From an uncultured Collinsella sp. (GTDB lineage: Bacteria > Actinomycetota > Coriobacteriia > Coriobacteriales > Coriobacteriaceae), in contig CAUESV010000004.1 of assembly GCA_959020715.1 (NCBI GenBank), positions 124,001-188,000 of the forward strand: a DNA stretch of 64,000 bases, in the 5' to 3' direction. The notes beneath the pieces were generated by a model. That model searched no databases. It was not told the origin of the DNA and saw only the letters and a program-made list of their open reading frames with translations. Position 1 is the stretch's first letter. Every line of letters begins with the position of its first letter. Positions 41,206 to 49,801 of this stretch are shown piece by piece. The position numbers and the translations under genes are program-made.

Positions 41206-42249
41206 TTAAAAGCCGTAACGGCGCGCAAATTCCTGGGCAAGCTGCGATACGTCTTCGCAAGCGCTGGCCCAGGGGGCAAAGTCGGGAGTGTCCGAGATAA
41301 TACCGTCCGCTTCCCAAACGGCCTGGTGCGAAAGATCCCAGGGATCGTGTGGCTCGGGCCGGCAGGGAAGGTACGGTGTCTGGTACATGGGGTTCAGTAA
41401 GAAGAACGCACCACCCTCGCAACGGTTGGCAAACTCGCGCAGCGCGCGTGTCGCCGGGCGCATCTTGTTTGTTTTGAACAGCAGAATCGTGCGGGCGAGT
41501 AGGTACCAGGGGGAGTTCTCGAGGGCATCGGCTCCCATCTCTTCCTCGAGTTGGTGGGCTAGGGCAAAAAAGCCGTCCTCGTCTTCCAGACGAGCGAGGG
41601 CGAGCAACACGGTGCCTGCGGCTCGGGTGGGATAGCCTTCTGCTTTAAGGACGCGGCGGGCGTAGTTGGCGGCAGCACGGTAGCGAGCGCTCGCCATACA
41701 TAGCTGCGAGATGGCCTCGAGTGTATGAAGCCACCCGATAAGAGCCGGCTCGCTCACGGTAAGGTCTGCTGCAGTGACACCGTCGGCCAAAACATTATTG
41801 GCCCAGTAGTGCGGGGCTTCCATGTCGAACCCGGGCACGCTTTGCTGCAGGTAATCGGCCGTGGTCGCCTCGAGCTTCATCAGGTCGCCCAGGCAGGCGT
41901 CAACGGGCGTGTCGGCCAGGATGATGGCGAGCAGCTGGGCATCGAGGACATGCGCATCGACGCGGACGATCTTGAGCAGTTCATCACGCATATCGTCGAA
42001 CAGGCGGTTGCGCGTCTGCTCAAACTCCTCGTCGTTGCCCATGTCCTCGATGCGATGGAGCTCGTCGAGCAGGTGGCGATGAACACCGGCATAGGACAGC
42101 AGCGCTTGGGCATGCTCGGACTGCGCATACTTTTGAGGATTCGCGCTAATGTCGTTATGGACAAGCTCGCGTGCTGCATCGGTGAGCTCGGGGTGCGACG
42201 CCAGATAGGTGCGCTCCAGGTAGGCGGGGATGTAGACGCTCGGATCCAT
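41206..42249 (-). CDS. Helical-repeat (TPR-like) protein, paralogue 1
   Basis: 347 aa, almost entirely predicted helix, with paired helices such as PALIGWLHTLEAISQLCMAS, ARYRAAANYARRVLKAEGYP and GTVLLALARLEDEDGFFALA that look like degenerate TPRs. No enzyme motif. Its ATG overlaps the stop of the next upstream gene (TAATG). The middle resembles the upstream gene, so the pair arose by duplication. Function unknown; probably a cytoplasmic protein-protein interaction module. Confidence 0.75.
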   Translation of the reverse strand: MDPSVYIPAYLERTYLASHPELTDAARELVHNDISANPQKYAQSEHAQALLSYAGVHRHLLDELHRIEDMGNDEEFEQTRNRLFDDMRDELLKIVRVDAHVLDAQLLAIILADTPVDACLGDLMKLEATTADYLQQSVPGFDMEAPHYWANNVLADGVTAADLTVSEPALIGWLHTLEAISQLCMASARYRAAANYARRVLKAEGYPTRAAGTVLLALARLEDEDGFFALAHQLEEEMGADALENSPWYLLARTILLFKTNKMRPATRALREFANRCEGGAFFLLNPMYQTPYLPCRPEPHDPWDLSHQAVWEADGIISDTPDFAPWASACEDVSQLAQEFARRYGF

Positions 42250-43325
42250 TAGAGGTCCCCTCCCTTAAATGGAAGTCCCTGCTCGGCCGCGCGCAGAATG
42301 CGCTCGTCGATTTGGGAGCGCACGATGTCGTTGGTGGCGACCCAGGCGGCAAAGCTGGCGTTGTCGGGGGCGCCCAGACCCTCCTGCAGTACCGGCGTCG
42401 CCTCGGACAATGCAAGGACAAGCTCGTCGGTCGAGCCCACGCCCACGTTGACGCGGGCATAGACGCCATCGGGGAACTCGGTTTGGAAGTAGAGCGCCTC
42501 GGCCGCGTGCGGGCACGAGCGTACGAGGATGCGCAAATAGTGCTCGGCGCCCTCGTAGTCCAGCTCGCGCCAGGCAGCGCTCATCAGCGCGATGAGCGTC
42601 CACGGGTCCAAGTCACGCTCCGCATCTTTGGGGCGGCGGCGCAGCGGGGTATTCGCGAGATAGGGGACGGAGTGGGCAGAGCGAAAGCGTTTGAGCTCCT
42701 CGGCGGGGTATTCGAGTTTTGCCATGGCGAGCATCGCGGTGTGGCGGACACCAGCGGGGTCGTTGGGCGCAAAGTCCAAGCTGCGATTTGCGGCTTCGAG
42801 CGACATGCGATAGCGGCCGCTAATGAGGGCGCGTGACGCAAGGGCGGCAAGCCAGCGCAGGTAGGGGCGGCGCATGAGGTCGCCAGCGGCCTCGCGCTCG
42901 TAGGGGTCCTGCGCCGAGGCGATCTTGAGTGCCAGGTCGTGCTCGACTTCATCGCGCTTGGATACCAAGTACTGCACGTATTCCTCGTTGGATTCGGCGG
43001 TGAGCGCCGTCAGCATGCGCTGGGCATCCCAGTTAGCCGGATCGAGCGCGGCTGCCTCGCGGAGCATGTTCTCGGCAGCTGCCTCTTCTTGCTCTGCCTG
43101 GGTATCGTCAGGGATAAAGGGAATGCGGTAGTCGACAGCCTCGACCACCTTGGCAATGAGGTGCCCGGCGCGGTCGCGGTCGTGCACGATGAGCGGTGCG
43201 GGGTTGCGGGTGAATTGTTCCATCAGACGCTCTACGGCAGCACCGTCGGTGAGCGGGATATTGTCGCGGCGCAAGGCCTCAAGAACGAGGCGATGGCAAT
43301 CCTCTTGAATGGGATCGAATGCCAT
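42249..43325 (-). CDS. Helical-repeat (TPR-like) protein, paralogue 2
   Basis: 358 aa from the ATG at 43323-43325 (MAFDPIQEDCHRLVLEALRR), preceded by AAAGGAGGCTCC. PYLRWLAALASRALISGRYR and SLEAANRSLDFAPNDPAGVR, then TAMLAMAKLEYPAEEL, align with the repeats of the downstream gene. The N-terminal 100 residues differ. Unknown function. Confidence 0.75.
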   Translation of the reverse strand: MAFDPIQEDCHRLVLEALRRDNIPLTDGAAVERLMEQFTRNPAPLIVHDRDRAGHLIAKVVEAVDYRIPFIPDDTQAEQEEAAAENMLREAAALDPANWDAQRMLTALTAESNEEYVQYLVSKRDEVEHDLALKIASAQDPYEREAAGDLMRRPYLRWLAALASRALISGRYRMSLEAANRSLDFAPNDPAGVRHTAMLAMAKLEYPAEELKRFRSAHSVPYLANTPLRRRPKDAERDLDPWTLIALMSAAWRELDYEGAEHYLRILVRSCPHAAEALYFQTEFPDGVYARVNVGVGSTDELVLALSEATPVLQEGLGAPDNASFAAWVATNDIVRSQIDERILRAAEQGLPFKGGDL

Positions 43326-43825
43326 GGAGCCTCCTTTGCTGCGGTTAGGGTTCAAATATCTCTATATAAGGTTCTAGTTTACCCGCATGTGGCACACCGG
43401 GGGTGCCGCACTTGGACATGCACCTTTGCACCACGAAGACGGATGTCGCACAAATGTCGGCACCTTGGACGACTGAGTGGTATCACGGTGCCGCAAACGG
43501 TCGATTTTTGGCGGCGAACGGGGCGCATTTTGGAGAGGCACAGTCCTGCCCGGGATATGTGGTCAACCTTGATAAAACGTTTGCCCAGCTTGGGAGTATG
43601 AATGCCCCACAAGGGTCTTCAGGGATAGAAAAAACGTTTCATCATTGTCGGCTTTAGGTGAATAACTGACCAACCAGAACGGTAAAATAGTGTTTGTCTG
43701 AGCGTTGAGACGTTTAGACATCGCGCATTGTCATCGCCGGCAACGCGCAAAACGGTCCTAACGGAGCCAATCGGGTGCTCCGTTATATACGCAAGTCTAA
43801 GAGGGGCTTGTTTAGGAGGCACAGT
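43326..43825. other. Non-coding region upstream of the iron alcohol dehydrogenase
   Basis: 500 bases without a convincing gene. AAAACGTTT occurs at 43574-43582 and 43631-43639, similar to the core of LacI/CcpA-type operators. A TAAAAT at 43683-43688 could be a -10 but no good -35 is seen. Confidence 0.45.
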
Positions 43826-45049
43826 ATGGGACGTTTTACCAATCCTCGCGATCTGTACTTTGGTGAGGGCGCTCGCCACGAGGTAAAGAACCTCAAGGGC
43901 AAGAAGGCCATCATCGTTTCTGGCGGCAGCTCTATGCGCCGCGGCGGGTTCCTGCAGGACGTTGAGGCCGACCTCAAAGAGGGCGGCTTCGAGGTCAAGC
44001 TGTTCGAGGGCGTCGAGTCCGATCCGTCCATCGAGACGGTCATGAAGGGCGCCGAGGCCATGCGCGAGTTCGAGCCCGACTGGATTATCGCCATCGGCGG
44101 CGGTTCGCCCATCGATGCCGCTAAGGCCATGTGGGTCTTCTACGAGTATCCCGAGGAGTCCTTCGATAACATCATCCAGCCGTTCAGCTTCCCCGAGCTG
44201 CGTCAGAAGGCTCACTTCTGCGCCATTTCCTCCACCTCCGGTACCGCTACCGAGGTCACTGCCTTCTCCGTCATCACCGACTACGCCAAGGGCATCAAGT
44301 ACCCGCTGGCCGACTTCAACATCACCCCGGATGTCGCCATCGTCGACCCCGAGCTCACCTACACCATGCCTGCTAAGCTTTGCGCTCACACCGGCATGGA
44401 TGCTCTGACCCACTGCATGGAGGCCTACGTTTCCACCTTCGCCTCTATGTTCACCGACGCCAACGCCCTGCACGGCATCCGCGAGATCGTCGAGTGGCTG
44501 CCTAAGTCCTATGCTGGCGACCATGAGGCCCGTCAGCACATGCACGAGGCTCAGTGCATCGCCGGTATCGCCTTCTCCTCGGGCCTGCTCGGCATCGTTC
44601 ACTCCATGGCTCACAAGACCGGTGCAGCCTTTGAGAACGGCCACATCATCCACGGTGCTGCTAACGCCATGTACCTTGGCAAGGTCATCCAGTGGAACTC
44701 CAAGGATCCCCGTGCTGCCGAGCGTTACGCTTACGTGGCCAAGGAGATCCTGCACCTTCCCGGCGAGACCAACGAGGAGCTCATCGCCGCGCTCGTCCAG
44801 AAGATTCGCGACCTCAACGACCAGCTCAACATTCCGCAGTCCATCAAGGATTACGCGAATGGTGGCGTGAAGGTCGACGCCGAGAACCCGCAGATGGTTT
44901 CCGAGGAGGAGTTCCTCGCCAAGCTCCCCGAGATCGCCGCGAACGCCGAGCAGGACGCCTGCACGCCGGAGAACCCGCGTGAGACCAAGGCTGCCGACTT
45001 CGAGAAGATCCTCAAGGCCTGCTACTACGACACCGACATCGATTTCTAA
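43826..45049 (+). CDS. Iron-containing alcohol dehydrogenase
   Basis: 407 aa from the ATG at 43826, RBS TAGGAGGC. The N-terminus FTNPRDLYFGEGARHEV, NAD site WIIAIGGGSPIDAAKAM and metal ligands in MDALTHCMEAYVS, SMAHKTGAAF and GHIIHGAANA match group III Fe-ADHs (butanol dehydrogenase/AdhE C-domain type). Probable role: reducing an aldehyde to an alcohol to re-oxidise NADH in fermentation; the exact substrate is unknown. Confidence 0.93.
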   Translation: MGRFTNPRDLYFGEGARHEVKNLKGKKAIIVSGGSSMRRGGFLQDVEADLKEGGFEVKLFEGVESDPSIETVMKGAEAMREFEPDWIIAIGGGSPIDAAKAMWVFYEYPEESFDNIIQPFSFPELRQKAHFCAISSTSGTATEVTAFSVITDYAKGIKYPLADFNITPDVAIVDPELTYTMPAKLCAHTGMDALTHCMEAYVSTFASMFTDANALHGIREIVEWLPKSYAGDHEARQHMHEAQCIAGIAFSSGLLGIVHSMAHKTGAAFENGHIIHGAANAMYLGKVIQWNSKDPRAAERYAYVAKEILHLPGETNEELIAALVQKIRDLNDQLNIPQSIKDYANGGVKVDAENPQMVSEEEFLAKLPEIAANAEQDACTPENPRETKAADFEKILKACYYDTDIDF

Positions 45050-45070
45050 TCGACTCTTGTTATCGTAACG

Positions 45071-45110
45071 AGGGGCTCCGCACGTATCCGTACGGAGCCC
45101 CTTTCTTTTT
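45071..45110 (+). terminator. Terminator of the iron alcohol dehydrogenase
   Basis: AGGGGCTCCG and CGGAGCCCCT pair around CACGTATCCGTA, followed by TTCTTTTT. Confidence 0.85.
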
Positions 45111-45132
45111 ATTATTAGAGAATGGGATAAAA

Positions 45133-46233
45133 ATGGCTGCAATTTTCAATAGCCCCAGCAAGTACATCCAGGGTCCGGACGAGCTCGCCAAGCTCGGCTC
45201 CTATGTCGGGCCGCTCGGCGCTAAGGCCCTCGTCATCGTGACGCCTTCGGGCAAGAAGCGCGTCGGTGCCAAGATCGAGGACGGTTTTGCCGAGGCTAAG
45301 GCCGAGCTGCTGTTTGAGGACTTTAACGGCGAGTGCTCCAAGGGCGAGGTCGATCGCCTGGTTGCGCTCGCTCGCGACAACGGTTGCGACATCATCGTTG
45401 GCGTCGGTGGCGGCAAGATCCTCGATACCGCTAAGGCCGTTGCCTACTACCTGGAGTCCCCGGTTATCATTTGCCCCACCATCGCTTCGACCGATGCACC
45501 GTGCTCGGCACTTTCGGTGCTCTACACCGACGATGGTCAGTTCGATAAGTACCTGTTCCTTAAGGCAAACCCCAACATTGTCCTGATGGATACGACGGTT
45601 ATCGCGGCGAGCCCGGTGCGCCTGACGGTTTCCGGTATGGGCGATGCGCTCGCAACCTACTTTGAGGCCCAGGCGACGCACGATGCCGACGGTGGCACTT
45701 GCGCCGGCGGCAAGGGCGGAATGGCCGGCCTGGCGCTCGCCAAGCTCTGCTACGAGACGCTTATGGCCGATGGCGTCAAGGCCAAGGTCGCGCTGGAGAA
45801 GGGTGCGCTCACGCCTGCCGTCGAGCATATCATCGAGGCAAACACGCTGCTCTCCGGCATTGGCTTTGAGAGCTCGGGCCTTGCTGCTGCTCATGCCATC
45901 CACAATGGCCTGACGATGCTACCCGAGTGCCACGGCATGTATCACGGCGAGAAGGTCGCCTTTGGCACCATCGTCCAGCTGGTACTCGAGGATGCCCCGA
46001 CCGAGAAGCTCGAGGAAGTCTTGGGCTTCTGCATTGAGCTGGGTCTGCCGGTCACGATGAAGGAACTTGGCGTTGCCGAGCTTACGCGCGAGCAGGCCAT
46101 GATTGTTGCCGAGGCCGCCTGCGCGCCCGATGACACCATGTGCAACATGCCGTTTGAGGTGACGCCCGAGATGGTCGCAAACGCCATTCTGGGTGCCGAC
46201 GCGCTGGGCCACTACTATCTCATGGATGAGTAA
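45133..46233 (+). CDS. gldA: Glycerol dehydrogenase
   Basis: 366 aa. SPSKYIQGPDELAKLG at the N-terminus, VGVGGGKILDTAKAVA (NAD), ICPTIASTDAPCSALSVLY, GMGDALATYFEA (metal Asp), GFESSGLAAAHAIHNGLT and HGEKVAFG (metal His) are typical of GldA. It interconverts glycerol and dihydroxyacetone with NAD. The RBS (GAGAATGGGATAAAA region) is weak. A second gldA-like gene follows. Confidence 0.95.
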   Translation: MAAIFNSPSKYIQGPDELAKLGSYVGPLGAKALVIVTPSGKKRVGAKIEDGFAEAKAELLFEDFNGECSKGEVDRLVALARDNGCDIIVGVGGGKILDTAKAVAYYLESPVIICPTIASTDAPCSALSVLYTDDGQFDKYLFLKANPNIVLMDTTVIAASPVRLTVSGMGDALATYFEAQATHDADGGTCAGGKGGMAGLALAKLCYETLMADGVKAKVALEKGALTPAVEHIIEANTLLSGIGFESSGLAAAHAIHNGLTMLPECHGMYHGEKVAFGTIVQLVLEDAPTEKLEEVLGFCIELGLPVTMKELGVAELTREQAMIVAEAACAPDDTMCNMPFEVTPEMVANAILGADALGHYYLMDE

Positions 46234-46285
46234 ATCAAGCTAAGGAAGGGGCAAAGCCAGCAGATGACTTTGCCCCTTTTTACTA

Positions 46286-46347
46286 TGGTGCAAAGTGGCC
46301 TGTCTCCAATGCACAAGTTGGTGCAGGGGGCAAGTTACTTTGCACCA
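46286..46347. repeat. Intergenic palindrome with CCTGTCTCC core
   Basis: TGGTGCAAAGT (46286-46296) and ACTTTGCACCA (46337-46347) are perfect inverted copies 40 bases apart. The left side continues GGCCTGTCTCC, like the core of the element at 38942. It lies between the two gldA genes. Confidence 0.75.
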
Positions 46348-46377
46348 ATCGTTGTTTGATGAAGGGCGGATTCTCGT

Positions 46378-47445
46378 ATGGCGCTTCCCATGGTTTATGG
46401 CGGTCCCGGCCGGTATGTTCAGGGGCCGGGCGAACTTTCGCGTCAGGGCAGGTATTTGTCATGGTTGGGCTGCGCTGCCTATGTCTTGTTTGACCAGGGC
46501 ACCGAGGATCGGCTGTGCAGGCAGATCGTCGATGGATTTCTGGATGAAGATCTAAGCGAGCCGTTCTTTAAGATTTACAACGGTCCGTGTACGGAAGATG
46601 CCGTTGTCGAAATGGCCAAGGAAGCCCGGGCCGAGTATTGCGACATGGTGGTGGGCATTGGCGGCGGCAAGATGCTCGATATCGCAAAGGCAGTAGCGTT
46701 TTATGCTGAGCTGCCGTTGTGTGTATGCCCCACGGCGGCCTCAATGGATGGTCCGTGCAGCGCGATTTCGGTGTTGTATCACGAGGACGGGTCGTTCGAC
46801 CGCTACCTGATGCTCGAGAAGAATCCAGACCTGGTCGTGGTCGATACCAGCGTGGTTGCTGCGGCCCCGCTGCGTATGACGGTCGCCGGTATGGGCGACG
46901 CGCTGGCAACGTACTTCGAGGCGCGTTCGTGTGCCGCGGCGAGAGGTGCGAACGAGCACGGTGGCGCGTCGGGGCACTTGGCACTGGTCGCGGCACGTGC
47001 CTGCTACGACACGCTTATGGAATGCGGCGTCGCTGCCAAGCGCGATCTCAAAAAGGGGCGTACATCGCCGGCGGTTGAGCGCCTGATTGAGTGCAACATC
47101 CTGCTTTCGGGCGTTGGCTTTGAGAGCGGTGGCTTGGCGTTGGCGCATGCCATCGCCAACGGCCTGACGATTTTGCCCGAGTGCAAGGCTATGCACGGCG
47201 AGGCCGTAGCGTTTGGTCTGGTGGTCCAGCTTCGTCTGGAGCGTGCGCCCGAGCTTGAACAGGTGCTCGAGTTTTGTCAGCGCGTTGGTCTGCCGACGAC
47301 GCTCGAGGAGCTGGGCCTTGGCGAGATTTCCGATGCCGACCTGATGAGCGTTGCGGATGCGGCCTTTAGAAACGAACGCAATATGGCCAACGAGCAGGCC
47401 AAGGTGACCAAACAAAAGCTCGTCGAGCTCATGCGCGAGGCATAG
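46378..47445 (+). CDS. Second glycerol-dehydrogenase-family protein
   Basis: 355 aa, paralogous to the gene at 45133: GPGRYVQGPGELSRQGRYLS, VGIGGGKMLDIAKAVAFY, CPTAASMDGPCSAISVLYHE, GMGDALATYFEARS, GFESGGLALAHAIANGLTIL and HGEAVAFG. The metal and NAD sites are kept, but the N-terminal ~60 residues have diverged and the C-terminus is shorter. It may act on another hydroxyketone. The RBS is poor (AAGGGCGG, 11 bases away). Confidence 0.9.
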   Translation: MALPMVYGGPGRYVQGPGELSRQGRYLSWLGCAAYVLFDQGTEDRLCRQIVDGFLDEDLSEPFFKIYNGPCTEDAVVEMAKEARAEYCDMVVGIGGGKMLDIAKAVAFYAELPLCVCPTAASMDGPCSAISVLYHEDGSFDRYLMLEKNPDLVVVDTSVVAAAPLRMTVAGMGDALATYFEARSCAAARGANEHGGASGHLALVAARACYDTLMECGVAAKRDLKKGRTSPAVERLIECNILLSGVGFESGGLALAHAIANGLTILPECKAMHGEAVAFGLVVQLRLERAPELEQVLEFCQRVGLPTTLEELGLGEISDADLMSVADAAFRNERNMANEQAKVTKQKLVELMREA

Positions 47446-47595
47446 TTTGGCGCTTGATCGACCTTGTGCAATCGAGACGGCGATAGGCCGTGGCTATTTG
47501 CCGCAAAGATGCTCCGCGTGTAATTTGCCCGAGGCGTGGGCCGATAGCGTATCATTATCTCTTGCTTGTTTGCACTGCTCAGGGAGGGGCCGCGC

Positions 47596-48849
47596 ATGGC
47601 GCAGGAACACGATCTGTTTGATGACATTATCGAGATCAGCAAGGGTTTCGACTTTCTTAAAAACCCGCTTGGCGGTGTGACCGATGCACTCGATCCGTCG
47701 GCGCCTCAATGGAATCCTGCTGACTACAAGGAGCGCCCGCGCGGCAACACCATTCCGTGCCTGACCTGCAAAAACGAAAAGAGCGGCTGCACCGCGTGCA
47801 TGGACGTGTGCCCGGTCAACGCTATCGAGGTCGAGGAAGACTCCATCGAGATCCTCGACTCCTGTCGCAAGTGCGGCCTGTGCGCCGCTGCCTGTCCGAC
47901 CGAGGCGATCATCTCGCCGCGCCTGGCGCCCAAAAACGTCTACGACGACATTGTCTCGGCGGCTACGAGCCACGAGACCGCCTACGTCACCTGCACGCGT
48001 GCCCTTAAGCGCATGCCGCGCGAGAACGAAGTCGTCGTTGCCTGCGTGGGCGATATTACGGCCGAGACCTGGTTCTCGGTACTGGCAGACTATCCCAACG
48101 TGAGTGTGTACCTGCCGTTGGGCGTGTGCGATAAATGCCGCAACACCGGCGGTGAGGACATTCTGGGCGAGGCGATTGCGAAGGCCGAAGAGTGGTCTGG
48201 CACGGGTATGGGCCTGGAGGTCGATCCCAAAAGCCTCAAATGCCATAAGCGCCGCGAGTACGAGCGCAAGGAGTACATGGAAAAGATTGCCCGCACCACG
48301 GGCCTGACGGTGACCAAGCTCAACCCAGCGACGGCGGCGCTGGCCTCGGTGACGCAGAAGCTCAAAGCCCATCGCCATCAGATTACCCAGCTGGAGCGCA
48401 CGCTCAACACCATGTGCGGCACCACGACGACCAAGCGTCGCCGTTCGCTCACGCACGGGCGGCAGCTGGTGCTCTCGACGCTGCAAAACCACCCCGAGCT
48501 TGCCCAGAACATGCAGGTGAGCACGCCGGAGTGCGATTTTGACAAGTGCACGTCGTGCGGCGAGTGCGTCAATGTATGCCCCACGTTCGCCTGCGATTTG
48601 GTGGGAAGCGGTCGCTTTGCACTGGAGTCCACGTATTGCCTAGGTTGCGGAGCTTGCGTCAAGGTGTGTCCCGAGCATGCGCTTAAGTTGGTTGAGCATG
48701 ATGCATCCAACCTGGTGGTCGTCGATCCCGAGGCCGAGGAAAAGGCCGCCCAGAAGGCGAAGGCTCATGAAGAAGCTGAGAAGGTCAAGGCCGAAGCAAA
48801 GGCCAAGCTCGACAAGATGCTCGATCAGGTGGAGAAGCTCGCAGACTAG
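47596..48849 (+). CDS. Four-cluster [4Fe-4S] ferredoxin-type protein
   Basis: 417 aa from the ATG at 47596, RBS GGGAGGGG. The N-terminal ~100 residues have CLTCKNEKSGCTACMDVCPV and CRKCGLCAAACPTEA. The middle ~100 residues have VVVACVGDITAETWFSVLAD and LPLGVCDKCRNTGGED, with extra Cys. The C-terminal half has CDFDKCTSCGECVNVCPT and CLGCGACVKVCPEHA, then a Lys/Glu-rich coiled-coil tail. No signal peptide or membrane helix, so cytoplasmic. It probably carries electrons between soluble enzymes, perhaps linked to the dehydrogenases before it; the partner is unknown. Confidence 0.85.
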   Translation: MAQEHDLFDDIIEISKGFDFLKNPLGGVTDALDPSAPQWNPADYKERPRGNTIPCLTCKNEKSGCTACMDVCPVNAIEVEEDSIEILDSCRKCGLCAAACPTEAIISPRLAPKNVYDDIVSAATSHETAYVTCTRALKRMPRENEVVVACVGDITAETWFSVLADYPNVSVYLPLGVCDKCRNTGGEDILGEAIAKAEEWSGTGMGLEVDPKSLKCHKRREYERKEYMEKIARTTGLTVTKLNPATAALASVTQKLKAHRHQITQLERTLNTMCGTTTTKRRRSLTHGRQLVLSTLQNHPELAQNMQVSTPECDFDKCTSCGECVNVCPTFACDLVGSGRFALESTYCLGCGACVKVCPEHALKLVEHDASNLVVVDPEAEEKAAQKAKAHEEAEKVKAEAKAKLDKMLDQVEKLAD

Positions 48850-48867
48850 CTAAAAGAACGTAAATGA

Positions 48868-48970
48868 TGGCCGGTGGGACAGGTACTGCCCCACCGGCCA
48901 AAAAAGTTGCGGTGGAATAGTTCCTGTTTTGCCCTTAAGCTGGCCATTCTAGGAACTATTCCACCGCAAC
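48868..48970. repeat. Two adjacent palindromes after the ferredoxin-like gene
   Basis: TGGCCGGTGG/CCACCGGCCA (48868-48877, 48891-48900) around GACAGGTACTG, and GTTGCGGTGGAATAGTTCCT/AGGAACTATTCCACCGCAAC (48906-48925, 48951-48970), a perfect 20-bp pair. On minus the second is followed by TTTTTT, which makes it a terminator for the GntR gene. Confidence 0.85.
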
Positions 48971-48980
48971 TAATAAATGG

Positions 48981-49736
48981 TTAGTTCATGCTGCTTTGGT
49001 GGCCGGTTCGACCGGTACCGTTGCGCGTCACGGTTTCATGGAGCAAAAAGAACCCGGGGACCTGTTTTGTCTCGGTGTATTCCATAAGGATGCCGTCGGC
49101 GTTGTAGGTCTGCCCGCGTATAACGGCGAGTGCGTTAAAGTCGTCGAGATCGAGCACGCGCGCATCTTCGGGCGTGGGGTGCTCAATCGTTACATCGCGT
49201 TTGCCCGTGGCAATCTTAATGCCAAGGTCTTCTTCGAGGTAACGATAAATCGAATCGTTGACAATCTCGGGTGTCAGTCCCGGTACCTGTGAGCTTAGGT
49301 AATAGGAGTCGTCGGAGCACACGGCATGTCCGTCTGCATAACGAATGCGTTTGGCGCGTGTGAGCTCACAGCCTTCGGGAAACCCGGTAATCCCGGAGAG
49401 TGCCTTGCTACAGATGAGGAGCTCAAAGACGGTGGTGACAGTCTTGAGCTCAAAGCCTCGGCTGGTCGCGATTTCCTTAAAGGTCTCGAGTCCGCCGCCA
49501 CCACGACTCTTCTCGTCACTGATGTTGCGAATGACGCGCATGCCTTTGCCTTGCTGGGGGAGCACGTAACCATCTGCCGCAAGCATCGAGATGGCGCGAC
49601 GGACCGTCATGCGCGAACAGTCAAACAGCTGCGTGAGCTCAGTCTCCGAAGGCAGATAACTCTGATAGGCGTATGTGCCGTCGTCAATCGACTGCTTCAC
49701 GTTGTCATAAATAGTTTGGAAGATGGCTCGCGCCAT
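48981..49736 (-). CDS. GntR-family regulator with UTRA domain
   Basis: 251 aa, ATG with TAGGAGACCGTC upstream. The N-terminal winged helix has YLPSETELTQLFDCSRMTVR and ISMLAADGYVLPQQGKGMRV. Residues ~80-245 form a UTRA ligand-binding domain (LTRAKRIRYADGHAVCSDDS; LLHETV). Regulators of this TreR-like type sense phosphorylated sugars. It lies 65 bases from the zinc dehydrogenase gene and near the PTS/GH4 genes, so it probably controls these through the palindromes at 50875-50892 and 51024-51039. Confidence 0.9.
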   Translation of the reverse strand: MARAIFQTIYDNVKQSIDDGTYAYQSYLPSETELTQLFDCSRMTVRRAISMLAADGYVLPQQGKGMRVIRNISDEKSRGGGGLETFKEIATSRGFELKTVTTVFELLICSKALSGITGFPEGCELTRAKRIRYADGHAVCSDDSYYLSSQVPGLTPEIVNDSIYRYLEEDLGIKIATGKRDVTIEHPTPEDARVLDLDDFNALAVIRGQTYNADGILMEYTETKQVPGFFLLHETVTRNGTGRTGHQSSMN

Positions 49737-49801
49737 GACGGTCTCCTAGAGCTGGGCGCGTGAACGACGGATGAGGGCCGCCCGCGCAGGTGTCAATCGA
49801 T

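Noticed and set aside
43619..45142. 507-codon open frame on minus, opposite the iron alcohol dehydrogenase
   Set aside because: Same effect of codon usage; low-complexity Val/Leu/Gly/Asp product and no RBS.
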